Below are positions 52,815 through 61,962 of a stretch of 64,000 nucleotides of DNA, piece after piece; position 1 is the first letter of the stretch; each line of letters begins with the position of its first letter. The translations under genes and the position numbers were made by a program. This DNA comes from PoT sp049331405 (GTDB lineage Bacteria > Planctomycetota > Planctomycetia > Isosphaerales > Isosphaeraceae). Where the stretch lies: positions 1,612,001 through 1,676,000 of the forward strand of contig NZ_CP186274.1 in assembly GCF_049331405.1 (NCBI RefSeq), read 5' to 3'. The notes beneath the pieces were generated by a model that worked only from the letters and a program-made list of their open reading frames with translations, was not told where the DNA came from and did not search any database.

Positions 52815-53656
52815 AGAAGGATCACCCCATCGCGCTCAAGACCGACGACATCGAGCTGAGGCTCCTGCTCGACTCGATCTATCGGCAGTACCACTACGAC
52901 TTCCGCGGCTACTCCATGGCCTCCCTGAAGCGGCGCTTGACGCAGGGGAGGGAGCACTTCGGCTGCCGGACCTTCTCCCAGCTCCAGGACCGCGTCCTCC
53001 ACGAGCCGACCGTCCTGCCCGAGCTGCTCTCGTACCTGACCGTCCAGGTCAGCGAGCTCTTCCGCGACCCCGCCTACTTCAGGGCGATCCGCGAGCAGGT
53101 CGTCCCCCACCTGCGGACCTACCCCTCGCTCAAGATCTGGGTCGCCGGCTGCAGCGCGGGGGAGGAGGTCTACTCGCTGGCGATCCTCCTGCGCGAGGAG
53201 GGGCTCGAGTCCAGGGCCCTGATCTACGGGACCGACATCGAGCCCTCGGCGCTCAGGAAGGCCGAGGCCGGGGTCTACAGCCTTGACCGGATCCCCCTCT
53301 TCACCGAGAATCACCGACGGTCGGGGGGGAAGTCGTCCCTCTCGGATTATTATACGGCGGCCTATGGCGCGGCGGTCTTCGACAAGAGCCTGCGGAGCCG
53401 GGTCGTCTTCTCCGACCACAGCCTGGTGAGCGACGCGGTCTTCGCCGAGGTGCACCTGGTCTCGTGCCGGAATGTGCTGATCTACTTCGACCGCGAGCTC
53501 CAGGACCGGGCCATCGGCCTGTTCAAGGACTCGCTCACCCGGAAGGGATTCCTGGGGCTTGGGGCGAAGGAGAACCTGCGGTTCTCGCTCCACTCCGACG
53601 CGTTCTCGGAATTCGCGAGAGATGAACGGATTTATCAGAAGCGAGGTGGCGTATGA
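52811..53656 (+). CDS. cheR: CheR-type protein-glutamate methyltransferase
   Basis: A 281-residue protein whose ATG overlaps the upstream stop by ATGA. It has a CheR N-terminal helical domain (RQYHYDFRGYSMASLKRRL) and the SAM-binding motif IWVAGCSAGEEVYSLAI. Then come TDIEPSALRKAEAGVYSLD and VHLVSCRNVLIYFDRELQD, the family-typical catalytic core. CheR methylates glutamates of chemoreceptors. There is no receptor, CheA or CheW gene in the window, so the target here is unlikely to be a classical receptor. It is probably part of the same non-chemotactic signalling unit as its neighbours. Confidence 0.9.
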
Positions 53657-54234
53657 CGCCCACTCGCGTTGAGCCGGAGGCGGTGGTCGTGGGCGCGTCG
53701 TCGGGGGCCGTCGAGGCCCTCTCGGCCCTGCTGCCGGCGCTGCCCGCCGACTACCCGCTCCCCCTGATCGTGGTCGTCCACGTCCCGCCGCACCGGTCGA
53801 GCCTCCTCTCGGAGCTCTTCCGGTCCAAGTGCCGGGTCCCGGTCCGCGAGGCCGAGGACAAGGAGCCGATCGAGCCGGGCACGGTCTACTTCGCCCCGCC
53901 CGACTATCACGTCCTGGTCGAGCTCGACGGCCGGCTCTCGCTCTCGAGCGACGAGCTCGTCGCCTTCAGCAGGCCCTCGATCGACGTCCTCTTCGAGACC
54001 GCGGCCGACGCGTACGGCCCGTCCCTGATCGGCGTCGTCCTCACGGGGGCCAACGCCGACGGGGCGAACGGCCTGCGGGCGGTCCTCGACGCGGGGGTCG
54101 CCATCGTCCAGGATCCGGCCGACGCCCAGTCGTCCGAGATGCCCAGGGCGGCGCTCGGGGCCTGCCCCGAGGCCCGGGCGCTGGGCCTCGAGCAGATCGC
54201 GGCCTACCTCATGGAGGTCGTCAAAACCTCATGA
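53653..54234 (+). CDS. cheB: CheB-type methylesterase domain without receiver
   Basis: A 193-residue protein made only of the methylesterase domain, with no receiver at the N-terminus. It opens VVVGASSGAVEALSALLPAL (catalytic Ser16 in GASSG). The catalytic His is in VVHVPPHRSS (His43), and the Asp is in VLTGANADGANGL. CheB removes methyl groups from, or deamidates, receptor glutamines. Without a receiver it cannot be switched by CheA directly, so control may come from co-expression or complex formation. Its ATG overlaps the CheR stop, and its stop overlaps the next gene. Confidence 0.88.
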   Translation: MTPTRVEPEAVVVGASSGAVEALSALLPALPADYPLPLIVVVHVPPHRSSLLSELFRSKCRVPVREAEDKEPIEPGTVYFAPPDYHVLVELDGRLSLSSDELVAFSRPSIDVLFETAADAYGPSLIGVVLTGANADGANGLRAVLDAGVAIVQDPADAQSSEMPRAALGACPEARALGLEQIAAYLMEVVKTS

Positions 54235-55814
54235 TCACCAAGCCCGCCAACCCCGTCTACTTCCTGCTCGTCGACGACCTGGAGAGCAACCTCATCGCCC
54301 TCGAGGGGCTCCTCCGCCGCGACGGCCTCATCCTGCTCAGGGCCAGGTCGGGCGCCGATGCGCTCGAGCTGCTCCTGAAGTATGAGGTGGCCCTCGCCCT
54401 CGTCGACGTCCAGATGCCCGGCATGGACGGCTTCGAGCTCGCCGAGCTGATGCGGGGCTTCGAGCGCACCAGGCGCGTCCCCATCATCTTCCTCACCGCC
54501 GGCAGCGCCGACCGCCAGCGCCGCTTCCGCGGGTATGAGGCCGGGGCCGTCGACTTCCTGCACAAGCCCCTCGAGCCCGAGATCCTCCGCAGCAAGGCCG
54601 ACGTCTTCTTCGAGCTCTATCGCCAGCGCGACGAGCTCAGGGTCGCGACCGAGGAGAACGCCCGGCTCCTGAAGGAGAGCCGCCGGCACGCCGCCGCGCT
54701 CGAGGAGGCGAACCTCCGCAAGGACGAGTTCCTAGCGATGCTCGCGCACGAGCTGCGCAACCCCCTGGCCGCGATCAGCAACGCCGCGCAGGTCTCGAAG
54801 CTCGCCACCGAGGCCGAGCACCTCGCCTGGGCCTCGCAGGTGATCGAGGGGCAGGTCAAGAACCTCTCCCGGCTCATCGACGACCTCCTGGACGTCTCCC
54901 GGATCACGCGCGGCCGGATCGAGCTGAAGAGGGAAGTTATCGACGTCAGGCCGGTCGTCGAGAACGCGATCGCCTCGGTCATGCTCCTCATCAAGGCGCG
55001 AGAGCACGAACTCTCCGTCAGATATGATCACGACGATGCGCTCGTCGACGTGGATCCGACCCGGCTCGAGCAGATCGTCGCCAACCTCCTGAACAACGCG
55101 GCGAAGTATTCCGAGGACCGAGGCCGGATCGACCTGACGACGGCGGTCGAGGGCCGCGAGCTGGTCATCACGGTCAAGGACACGGGCCTGGGCATGGCCC
55201 CCGATCAGCTCCAACAGATGTTCGAGCTCTTCGTGCAGGGCAATCGCTCGGTGGCCCGCTCCGAGGGGGGCCTGGGCATCGGCCTGACGATCGTCCGCCG
55301 CCTCGCCGAGATGCACGGCGGCACCGTCACGGCCGACAGCGAGGGCCTCGGCCACGGCAGCACCTTCCGGCTCCGCCTCCCGCTGGCGAAGGCCCCGGCC
55401 CGCGCCGAGGGATCGTCCTCCCCCGCACCGAGCCCGCTTTCCGCGAGCGTCGACCCGAACAAGGGCCGGATCCTCGTCGTCGACGACAACGCCGACACCG
55501 CCAAGGGCCTGGCCCGCCTCCTGAGCTTCCTCGGCCACGAGGTCCGAAGCGCCCACGACGGGGATGAGGCCATCGCCATCGTCGACGACTTCAACCCTCA
55601 CTTCGTCCTGATGGACATCGGCCTCCCAGGCAAGGACGGCTACGAGGTGGTGACGACGATGAAGGAGCTGGACTGCTGCAAGGAGTCCGTCTTCGTCGCG
55701 ATCACCGGCTACGGCCAGGACACCGACGTCAAGCGCTCCCGCGAGGCCGGCTTCGACCACCACCTCGTCAAGCCCGTCAACCACCAGGCCCTGATGGCCA
55801 TCCTCTCCGGCTGA
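54231..55814 (+). CDS. Soluble hybrid kinase: REC-HisKA-HATPase-REC
   Basis: A 527-residue protein whose ATG overlaps the CheB stop. It has no membrane helix. The N-terminal receiver reads YFLLVDDLESNLIALEGLL with acceptor Asp in LVDVQMPGMDGFEL. A coiled coil (NARLLKESRRHAAALEEANL) leads to the H-box LAHELRNPLAAISNAAQV, then an HATPase with NNAAKYSEDRGRI and GLGIGLTIVRRLAEMHGG. The C-terminal receiver is ILVVDDNADTAKGLARLL with Asp in LMDIGLPGKDGYEV. It is last in the four-gene operon. It probably receives phosphate or signals from the membrane kinase, but wiring is unknown. Confidence 0.92.
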   Translation: MITKPANPVYFLLVDDLESNLIALEGLLRRDGLILLRARSGADALELLLKYEVALALVDVQMPGMDGFELAELMRGFERTRRVPIIFLTAGSADRQRRFRGYEAGAVDFLHKPLEPEILRSKADVFFELYRQRDELRVATEENARLLKESRRHAAALEEANLRKDEFLAMLAHELRNPLAAISNAAQVSKLATEAEHLAWASQVIEGQVKNLSRLIDDLLDVSRITRGRIELKREVIDVRPVVENAIASVMLLIKAREHELSVRYDHDDALVDVDPTRLEQIVANLLNNAAKYSEDRGRIDLTTAVEGRELVITVKDTGLGMAPDQLQQMFELFVQGNRSVARSEGGLGIGLTIVRRLAEMHGGTVTADSEGLGHGSTFRLRLPLAKAPARAEGSSSPAPSPLSASVDPNKGRILVVDDNADTAKGLARLLSFLGHEVRSAHDGDEAIAIVDDFNPHFVLMDIGLPGKDGYEVVTTMKELDCCKESVFVAITGYGQDTDVKRSREAGFDHHLVKPVNHQALMAILSG

Positions 55815-56162
55815 CCCCCGGAGACCCTCCGCCGGACATCGGCCCCAGCCAGGACGATCGGCCGGCCCCCCGGCCGAGCCGTCGACCGCCGTCACAACAC
55901 CATATCCTCATATTCAAGGGTAGCCCCGATTGGAACAATCGTGGTCGCGCAGCGACAAGAGGCCGATCGCAGAAAGCCCCTGCCAAGCACGGAGGCCGTC
56001 CCCGTTTCCCCCGCGAGTCCACCATCCCCGGACGAGACCTATCGCCGCCTGTAAACGGCCCGACCCTATCTTGATCCCCGGAATCGGCGAGAGCCCGACC
56101 GCATGCCCTCCGCCCCGCGGGCGACGCCACGACTATTGGAAGATAACCACCCGATCCTGCCC
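55815..56162. other. Intergenic region with dispersed repeat copy E
   Basis: Between two convergent genes. Copy E of the two-hairpin element lies about 100 bases after the kinase stop; the remainder shows no gene. Its position suggests a role in 3'-end formation for the operon, or just a tolerated insertion site. Confidence 0.55.
55918..55964 (+). repeat. Dispersed two-hairpin element, copy E
   Basis: GGGTAGCC, stem CGATTG-GAA-CAATCG, GGTCGCGCAGCGAC and AAGAGGCC, preceded by CATATTCAA as in copy B. The first stem has a C-T mismatch at its third pair where A, B and C have G-G. The tail GCCCCTGCCAAGCACGGAGG resembles the copy A tail. Confidence 0.8.
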
Positions 56163-56480
56163 TCAAGACTTCTTCCCGGCGAGGATCCTGTTCGGATCCC
56201 ACCACATCCGGACGAAGCACCGGCCACTCCACACCTCATACTCGAAGGTACTGGGCTGGCACCTCCACACATACTGCGTGAACTCCAGGCTCCCCGGCCC
56301 GGTCAGGTTGTGCGTCGGGAACTCGAAGAGGACCGTGTCACGATCATTCGCATAATCCGACCCATGCTCGCGAATCCACGTGTCGATCCAGGTCCATCGC
56401 TTGCCTCGCCCCGCCTCGCGGACAGCCTCGACGACCTCGTCCATCGTCACGAGGCGGCAGCCGCAAACCCTGAGCAGCAT
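56163..56480 (-). CDS. Small soluble hypothetical protein
   Basis: A 105-residue protein from the ATG at 56480 with GGGAGG just upstream; a longer start at 56528 is possible. It reads as a compact protein: MLLRVCGCRLVTMDEVVEAV, RWTWIDTWIREHGSDYANDR, then a beta-rich QYVWRCQPSTFEYEVW and CFVRMWWDPNRIL. It is rich in Trp and Cys. No family is recognised. It is convergent with the four-gene signalling operon, with repeat copy E between them. Confidence 0.55.
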   Translation of the reverse strand: MLLRVCGCRLVTMDEVVEAVREAGRGKRWTWIDTWIREHGSDYANDRDTVLFEFPTHNLTGPGSLEFTQYVWRCQPSTFEYEVWSGRCFVRMWWDPNRILAGKKS

Positions 56481-56528
56481 CTTCACCCTCCCGTCGTGCG
56501 TACCTCGGCACACTGGCTCTTCGGGCAT

Positions 56529-56756
56529 ATTGGCAACTTCCAGGCGAAGGGTGAATCACCCTAATCCCTATCGACGTGCATCGTCCGCCGCCGTCCCTGT
56601 CGAACACAAGCTTTCGCCCCGGTCAGGCTCGCAATGATTCAATATAAGCGAGATCAAGACATCGATACGCATAAAATCCGTCACGCCTGAACCTGGACCA
56701 CCTTAAGCCAATCGAGGCCGAACCCTCCCTCCTTTGCCGACCCCGACAGGGAGGCC
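56529..56756. other. Intergenic region upstream of the small gene
   Basis: About 230 bases between the small leftward gene and the end of the ceramidase-like gene; no gene, repeat or hairpin was recognised. Confidence 0.4.
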
Positions 56757-58745
56757 TCAGAGCGCATCCTTCACGGCCTTCGCGAGGATATCGGCCGTCT
56801 CCTTCTTGCAGAGGACGTAGGAGGCGGCGTCGATGTCGTGGCCGTCGGTCTCGTAGCTGCCGGCGTTGTACATCGCGGCGCTGGGGATGTAGCCGAGGGC
56901 GTCGTTGGTGTAGCCGCAGACCATGGTCTGCGCAATGCCCTTGGCCGTCGCGGCCTTGCGGATCTCCAGGCCGACCTCCGAGAAGATCTCGGCGGGGAAG
57001 GTCACGAGCCGGGCCCGATCGCCGAACGTGACGACGTTGACCTCCACCGAGTACGGCTCCGGGTTCATGATGACCGGCTCGATCGACTCCTTGATCGTCT
57101 TGAACGCGATCGGCAGCTCCGCGCGATAGCCCGCGTCGGGGATCCGCGCGATCTCGTCGACCGCGGCCGAGGCGACGGCAACCCCCGCCTCCTCCACGCG
57201 ACGCCAGCCCTCGGGGGTGTCCTTCGAGAGGGCGAACCAGGGGTTCATGTCGCCGGCGCATCCCTGGAGGAACAGGCCGGCGTAGGGGGTCGCTTCCGGT
57301 TCATTGCCCCCTTCGCGGCCGAAGGTCGCCTCGAGTAGGGCCGTCGCGACGCCTGGGAAGTCGGCGGAGAGCCTCCGGTTCTCCGGGCCCATCACGACGG
57401 CGTGGCAGGCGTGGTTGATGACCGTCGCGATGTGCGGGTTCCTCGACCCCGGATCGGCACGCTTGATGTGCATGAAGACCACCTTCTCGTCGACCGGGTC
57501 CTGGGGATGGCTCCTCACCCATTCGTCGCGAGTGGTCTGCAACGTCTCTGTCGACAGCACCCCGCGGCGCCCCCAGCGCGGGTCTCCCACGGCCTTGCCT
57601 CGCTGATCGATCACGCGCGGCGTCCGGTTGTAGTTCACGCGGGCGAGGCCCTCGCCGAAGGCGATCTTGGCGGGCTCGCAATTCGCCGCGGCGAGGAGGA
57701 TGGCGTCGCCGATGAGGCCGGGGACGGTGGCCTCGCCGATCTTCGGGCTCTTGAAGGCGAGCGAGCATTCATAGCTGGAATGCGTGTGCGTGGCGACGAT
57801 CAATATGTTCTTGAGCGTCGGGTCGATGCTCGCCACCCGCTCGCGGACCCTGGCGACGATCTCGGGATATCCGAGGATCACATCTTGATAGATGTTGCAG
57901 AAGTCGACCGAGACCACGGCCAAACGGACCTCGCCCGAGCCGATGACGACCGCCCGGCAGTGGGGGGCGTCGTGCATGTCCTCCGGCACCTGATTGGCCC
58001 GATACCCGGCCATCCTCAGGTCGCCCCAATCGACCCGCCTCGAGCCGATCCAGAGCGAGCCGTCCCGGTTCCGATGCAGCAGCGGGACCTTTGCCGCCCC
58101 CGCACGCAGGCCCTCGGCCGGGACGAGCTGACTCAGGAACATCATGAATCCCGCGGCGATCGGCTGGATCGCGCGCCCGGCGTCGACGCCCCATCGCGCC
58201 TGCTTCTCCAGCGACTCCGCGACGAACCCGAAGACCTCGGGAGCCCTCTCGAAACCCGCCTTCGCCGCCAGCGCGGGAGCCCGATCGGGGCTGTTCAACG
58301 CGGCGACGAACGCCGCTTTCGCCTCGATCCAGGCCGCGGCCTTGAGGTCCGGCGCGATGGACGCGGCCCCTTCCGCCCGCCCGAAGACGACGCCCATCTC
58401 AAACCCGGCCTCGAGTTGCGGCGAGATCTTCCCGAGCCCACCGTCCGCGAGGGCCCCTTGCAAGCCGACGATCCCCGCTCGCAGCGTCTCCATCGCCGCC
58501 GGATGGTTCCCCCGATACCAGAGACTCACGAGCGCATCGAAGCCCGCGGCCTGCGCCTCAAGGCCCGCGATCCGCGACGCCTCGCCCCCGGCCTCCTTGA
58601 TGCTGGAGAGGATGAGGCCATATTGAGACGGGCTCAGTCTCCCCGACTCCAACGCCTCCCGCGTCCCGGCCCCGGCGATTGACTCCGCCATCCCCAGCGA
58701 CCTGCCCAACCGGCACGCCTGCCATAGACTTTCCCGAATCGCCAT
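56757..58745 (-). CDS. Neutral/alkaline ceramidase-like protein with helical N-terminal extension
   Basis: A 662-residue protein. Residues 1-230 are an alanine-rich helical region of unknown fold. Residues 240-640 resemble the neutral ceramidase domain: YRANQVPEDMHDAPHCRAVV, LAVVSVDFCNIYQDVILGYP, ILIVATHTHSSYECSLAF (HTH), HIATVINHACHAVVMGPENR (NHACH), SADFPGVA and LFLQGCAGDMNPWFALS (QGCAGDMNP, the strongest family signature). The family hydrolyses N-acyl sphingosines and related N-acyl lipids with a zinc ion. No signal peptide is seen, so its location is unclear. The substrate may not be ceramide. Confidence 0.82.
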   Translation of the reverse strand: MAIRESLWQACRLGRSLGMAESIAGAGTREALESGRLSPSQYGLILSSIKEAGGEASRIAGLEAQAAGFDALVSLWYRGNHPAAMETLRAGIVGLQGALADGGLGKISPQLEAGFEMGVVFGRAEGAASIAPDLKAAAWIEAKAAFVAALNSPDRAPALAAKAGFERAPEVFGFVAESLEKQARWGVDAGRAIQPIAAGFMMFLSQLVPAEGLRAGAAKVPLLHRNRDGSLWIGSRRVDWGDLRMAGYRANQVPEDMHDAPHCRAVVIGSGEVRLAVVSVDFCNIYQDVILGYPEIVARVRERVASIDPTLKNILIVATHTHSSYECSLAFKSPKIGEATVPGLIGDAILLAAANCEPAKIAFGEGLARVNYNRTPRVIDQRGKAVGDPRWGRRGVLSTETLQTTRDEWVRSHPQDPVDEKVVFMHIKRADPGSRNPHIATVINHACHAVVMGPENRRLSADFPGVATALLEATFGREGGNEPEATPYAGLFLQGCAGDMNPWFALSKDTPEGWRRVEEAGVAVASAAVDEIARIPDAGYRAELPIAFKTIKESIEPVIMNPEPYSVEVNVVTFGDRARLVTFPAEIFSEVGLEIRKAATAKGIAQTMVCGYTNDALGYIPSAAMYNAGSYETDGHDIDAASYVLCKKETADILAKAVKDAL

Positions 58746-58971
58746 CTCGAAGGCTCCCCGCGCCGGGGCCGGATGGCCCGATCATTCCGCTCCCAAATGG
58801 GCGTCTTAAACTACCGCTCGCCTCCCCCGGCAACAAGGGAATCGGGCGTAACCCGCCTCCCGCTCCTACGCGGCTCTCGCAAGCGTGGCCGGCCGAAGAA
58901 TCCGGATCGGACGAAGGTTTCCGGCCGATCTCCGGTCCTATCGCAGGGCCGGCAGAAGGGCGGGACGGGTG

Positions 58972-60402
58972 TCAGCCGGGGGTGGGGCGTTCGTACTTCC
59001 ATCGGCGGTAGAAGGGGCGGACGGGAGGGGGCTCCTTGACGTTGGCGAACAGGCGCCTGAGGTCGGGAAATTGACGCTCGGCCTCGGGCTTGTACTGGCT
59101 GAGGACGGTTCCCACTTCGTAAGCCTCCTTGCCACGCAAGGCGGCCAGGAGGGTGGCGTTGACGCGGGCCTCGTCGTGCGTACCTCGGCTGGTGACGTAG
59201 AGGGCCCCGATGATGCTGAGATACATGTAAGGGCCGGGATTCCTGGGCATTTCGAACGCTTCCAGCAGGAACGGCACCGCGGCGGGGAAGGGGCGGCCGA
59301 TGTCTTGCAGCGCACGAGAGGCCGACATGACCTGGCCGCTCCAGTACTCCCAGGGCGAGATCTGGGGGTGGTCGCTCCTGGCGGTCAGGCCCGGTCCCAA
59401 CTCTCGGGTGGACTTGAGGCCACGCTTCAGGACCTCGAGGATCAAGGCCGATGCCTCGTCCGCGACGGGGCCGTCGACCGGCTTGATGCGGCCGACGAGT
59501 AACAGCGCGGAGTCCAAGACGTTGCCGTATGAGATCCCCTGGGGGATGCGAGGGGCGTCCATCTCCTTGCGGATCAGGGCGAGCAGGGCGGGGACGGCCG
59601 GGGCGGCGTCGTGTCCGATGTGCGCGATCGATATGGCACACATCCAGCTCAGGCGGGGGTCGTCGCCGGAGAGGCCCTCGATCAGGATGGGGAGGGTCGA
59701 GGGCAGGAGCCGGATACGCTCGATGGCCGCGGCGCTCGCCTCGCGGACGGCCTTGGGCTCGTCCTTGAAGCGGCTCAACACGACGGGAAGCAGGATCTCG
59801 GGGCCCCGGCCGAACTCGACGAGGGCGTCGGCGGCCGCGATGCGTACCGCGTCGTCGGGGTCGTCCCGGTAGTGCTCGAGAACGCCTTGGGGCGGGGCGT
59901 CGAGGCGGGCGGCGGCGGCGAGTTGCCCCAGGGATTTCAGGGCGGCGGCGCGGATCTTCGGCGAGGGATCATCGAGGAGCGGGACGAGGGCCTGCTCCAC
60001 CGCGGGACTCAAGGAGACGACCAGGGCTGGAGGCTCGTGCGTGACCGAGCACTCGAGGCTCCGGATGTCGACGAGGCTCCCGAGGGAGACGGCCGCGGCG
60101 ACCTGAACATCCTCGGTGTCGTCGTCCTGCAGGACGCTAATCAAGGCCTGCACGACCTGGGGAAACTCGAGGGCCGTGTGCATGCGAAGGGCGAGCCCTT
60201 GCATGGCCCCGCGCTTCTGCGTGGCGTCGCCGATCGCCAGCTTGCGGAGCAGGCCGCCGAGGGGGACCTCGACGGTCTGGGGCTCGCGTTTGAGGGATTC
60301 GTTGCGGAAGACGAGCGCCGCGAACCCGGCGAGGGCGAGCAGGGCCAGCACGGGTATGGCCTTACTCAGCGCGGTGCTTCGGAGTGTGGCGGCCGACTTC
60401 AT
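58972..60402 (-). CDS. Membrane-anchored HEAT-repeat paralogue 1 of the array
   Basis: A 476-residue protein: a short basic head, one anchor helix (about residues 16-34), then a HEAT solenoid of about nine units. Examples are ALISVLQDDDTEDVQVAAAV, LVPLLDDPSPKIRAAALKS, LEHYRDDPDDAVRIAAADAL and LPILIEGLSGDDPRLSWMC. A family-specific central part has ALLALIRKEMDAPRI. Later come LYVTSRGTHDEARVNATLLA and the ending FYRRWKYERPTPG. Function is unknown; HEAT solenoids bind proteins. It is one of four adjacent relatives (58.9-64.0 kb), with a fifth at 32.3 kb. Confidence 0.82.
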   Translation of the reverse strand: MKSAATLRSTALSKAIPVLALLALAGFAALVFRNESLKREPQTVEVPLGGLLRKLAIGDATQKRGAMQGLALRMHTALEFPQVVQALISVLQDDDTEDVQVAAAVSLGSLVDIRSLECSVTHEPPALVVSLSPAVEQALVPLLDDPSPKIRAAALKSLGQLAAAARLDAPPQGVLEHYRDDPDDAVRIAAADALVEFGRGPEILLPVVLSRFKDEPKAVREASAAAIERIRLLPSTLPILIEGLSGDDPRLSWMCAISIAHIGHDAAPAVPALLALIRKEMDAPRIPQGISYGNVLDSALLLVGRIKPVDGPVADEASALILEVLKRGLKSTRELGPGLTARSDHPQISPWEYWSGQVMSASRALQDIGRPFPAAVPFLLEAFEMPRNPGPYMYLSIIGALYVTSRGTHDEARVNATLLAALRGKEAYEVGTVLSQYKPEAERQFPDLRRLFANVKEPPPVRPFYRRWKYERPTPG

Positions 60403-60456
60403 GGTTAAGGTCCTATCCTGCCGCGAAACGGGGGGTCGAGATGAAACCGGAGGGCC

Positions 60457-61908
60457 TCAGGTCGCGGGGGGTCGATCATACTTCCACCGGCGATGGACGG
60501 TCGGGATGGTCGGATTGTACGGCTCGAAGGGGTCCCAATCCATGATCTCCGGGATGAGCCGCTCGGCCTCGGGGCCGAGGCGCCTGAGCTCATTGGCAAG
60601 CTTATGCTTAGCCTCATTGGTATTTCGCCAGGCTTTGACGAGGCTCTCGTCGGCCCGGCCTTGATGGGGAGTGCCCCGGCTGATGACGAAGAGGGACGCG
60701 GCCAAGTCCGTGCGGAGTAGCTCGGCCTCGGCCACGCGAACGTCGAATATCTCCAGGAGGGTCGGGACGGCGGCCGGAGAGGGCCGCCGAAGTTCTTTCA
60801 ACGTTTGCAAAGCCACCGATGCCTGAAGCGGCCAGAACCATTTCGAGGCAAGGTGAAAATCCGACTCCACGGGGCTCCATCCCGGATAGTTCAAAGAGGA
60901 TAAGCCGTAGGAATCTCGGTCGTCCTCGATCGCGGTTTTGAGGATATTGCAGACCAATAAGAGGGCCTCATCGCCGAGCGGGCCGCCGTCCGGCTTGATC
61001 TTGGCGACCGCCGACATGGCCACGCTCAGGATCTGCCTACGTATCAAATTCTCATCGACACGAGGCGCGATCATCTCCTTGCGGATCAGGGCCAGGAGCG
61101 ACGTCAGGGCGGATTCGGCGGCGGGGCCGATGTGTTCGAGCGAGCTGGCGCACATGAGGCACAGGCGAGCGTCGTCGCCGGCCAGGCCCCTGGTGAGCTG
61201 GGGCACGGTGGAGGGGAGGAGCCGGACGCGCTCGATGGCGGCCGCGGCGGCCTCGACGACCTCGGGATCCTCGTCGGTGCGGATCAGGACGACGGGGAGG
61301 AGCAACTCGGGTCCCCGGCCGAACTCGACGAAGGCGTTGGCGGCGGCGATGCGGGTCGCTGTGTCATCGTCGCTCAGATAGCGATCGAGGAGGCCCGGCG
61401 GCGGGGCGTCGAGGCGGGCGGCCACGGCGAGTTGCTCGAGGGACTTCGCGGCGGCGGCGCGGAACTTCGGCGATGGGGCGTCGAGGAGCGGGACGAGGGC
61501 CTCCTCGACCTCGGGGCTGAGGGAGACGACCAGGGCCGGTGGCTCGTGCGTGGCGGACGCCTCGAGGCTGCGGATGTCGACGAGGGCGCCCAGGGAGGAG
61601 GTCGCATCGGCGCGAACATCCTCCGAGTCGTCCTTCAAGGCCCGGATCAGGGCCCGCACGGCCTCGGGGAACTCGACGGTCGAGTGAGAGCGGAGCTGGA
61701 GCCCTCGCATGGCCGCTCGCTTCTGCTTGACGTCGCCGCGTTCGAGATCGTCGAGGAGTTGCGTCAGGGGGACCTCGATGGACTCCGCCGCAGGCTCGGG
61801 GGACTGGTGGAGGACGACGAAGGATCCGAACGCGGAGACGGCGACGATCGTCAGGATGGAAATCACCTTGTTCAGCGACTCGGGTCGGACGCGATCGGCA
61901 AGGTGCAT
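60457..61908 (-). CDS. Membrane-anchored HEAT-repeat paralogue 2 of the array
   Basis: A 483-residue protein with the same plan: anchor helix (about 15-35), HEAT units including ALIRALKDDSEDVRADATSS, LVPLLDAPSPKFRAAAAKS, LLDRYLSDDDTATRIAAANA and TVPQLTRGLAGDDARLCLMC, then ALTSLLALIRKEMIAPRVD and LFVISRGTPHQGRADESLVK, ending VHRRWKYDRPPAT. The first 50 residues and the C-terminal RRWKYxRP are the most conserved parts. It lies 54 bases upstream of paralogue 1, so the genes are probably co-transcribed. Confidence 0.82.
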   Translation of the reverse strand: MHLADRVRPESLNKVISILTIVAVSAFGSFVVLHQSPEPAAESIEVPLTQLLDDLERGDVKQKRAAMRGLQLRSHSTVEFPEAVRALIRALKDDSEDVRADATSSLGALVDIRSLEASATHEPPALVVSLSPEVEEALVPLLDAPSPKFRAAAAKSLEQLAVAARLDAPPPGLLDRYLSDDDTATRIAAANAFVEFGRGPELLLPVVLIRTDEDPEVVEAAAAAIERVRLLPSTVPQLTRGLAGDDARLCLMCASSLEHIGPAAESALTSLLALIRKEMIAPRVDENLIRRQILSVAMSAVAKIKPDGGPLGDEALLLVCNILKTAIEDDRDSYGLSSLNYPGWSPVESDFHLASKWFWPLQASVALQTLKELRRPSPAAVPTLLEIFDVRVAEAELLRTDLAASLFVISRGTPHQGRADESLVKAWRNTNEAKHKLANELRRLGPEAERLIPEIMDWDPFEPYNPTIPTVHRRWKYDRPPAT

Positions 61909-61962
61909 GATCAGGACCTCATGAGCCTCGGATTATCGGGACGTGACGTGATCTTCCGCGAG

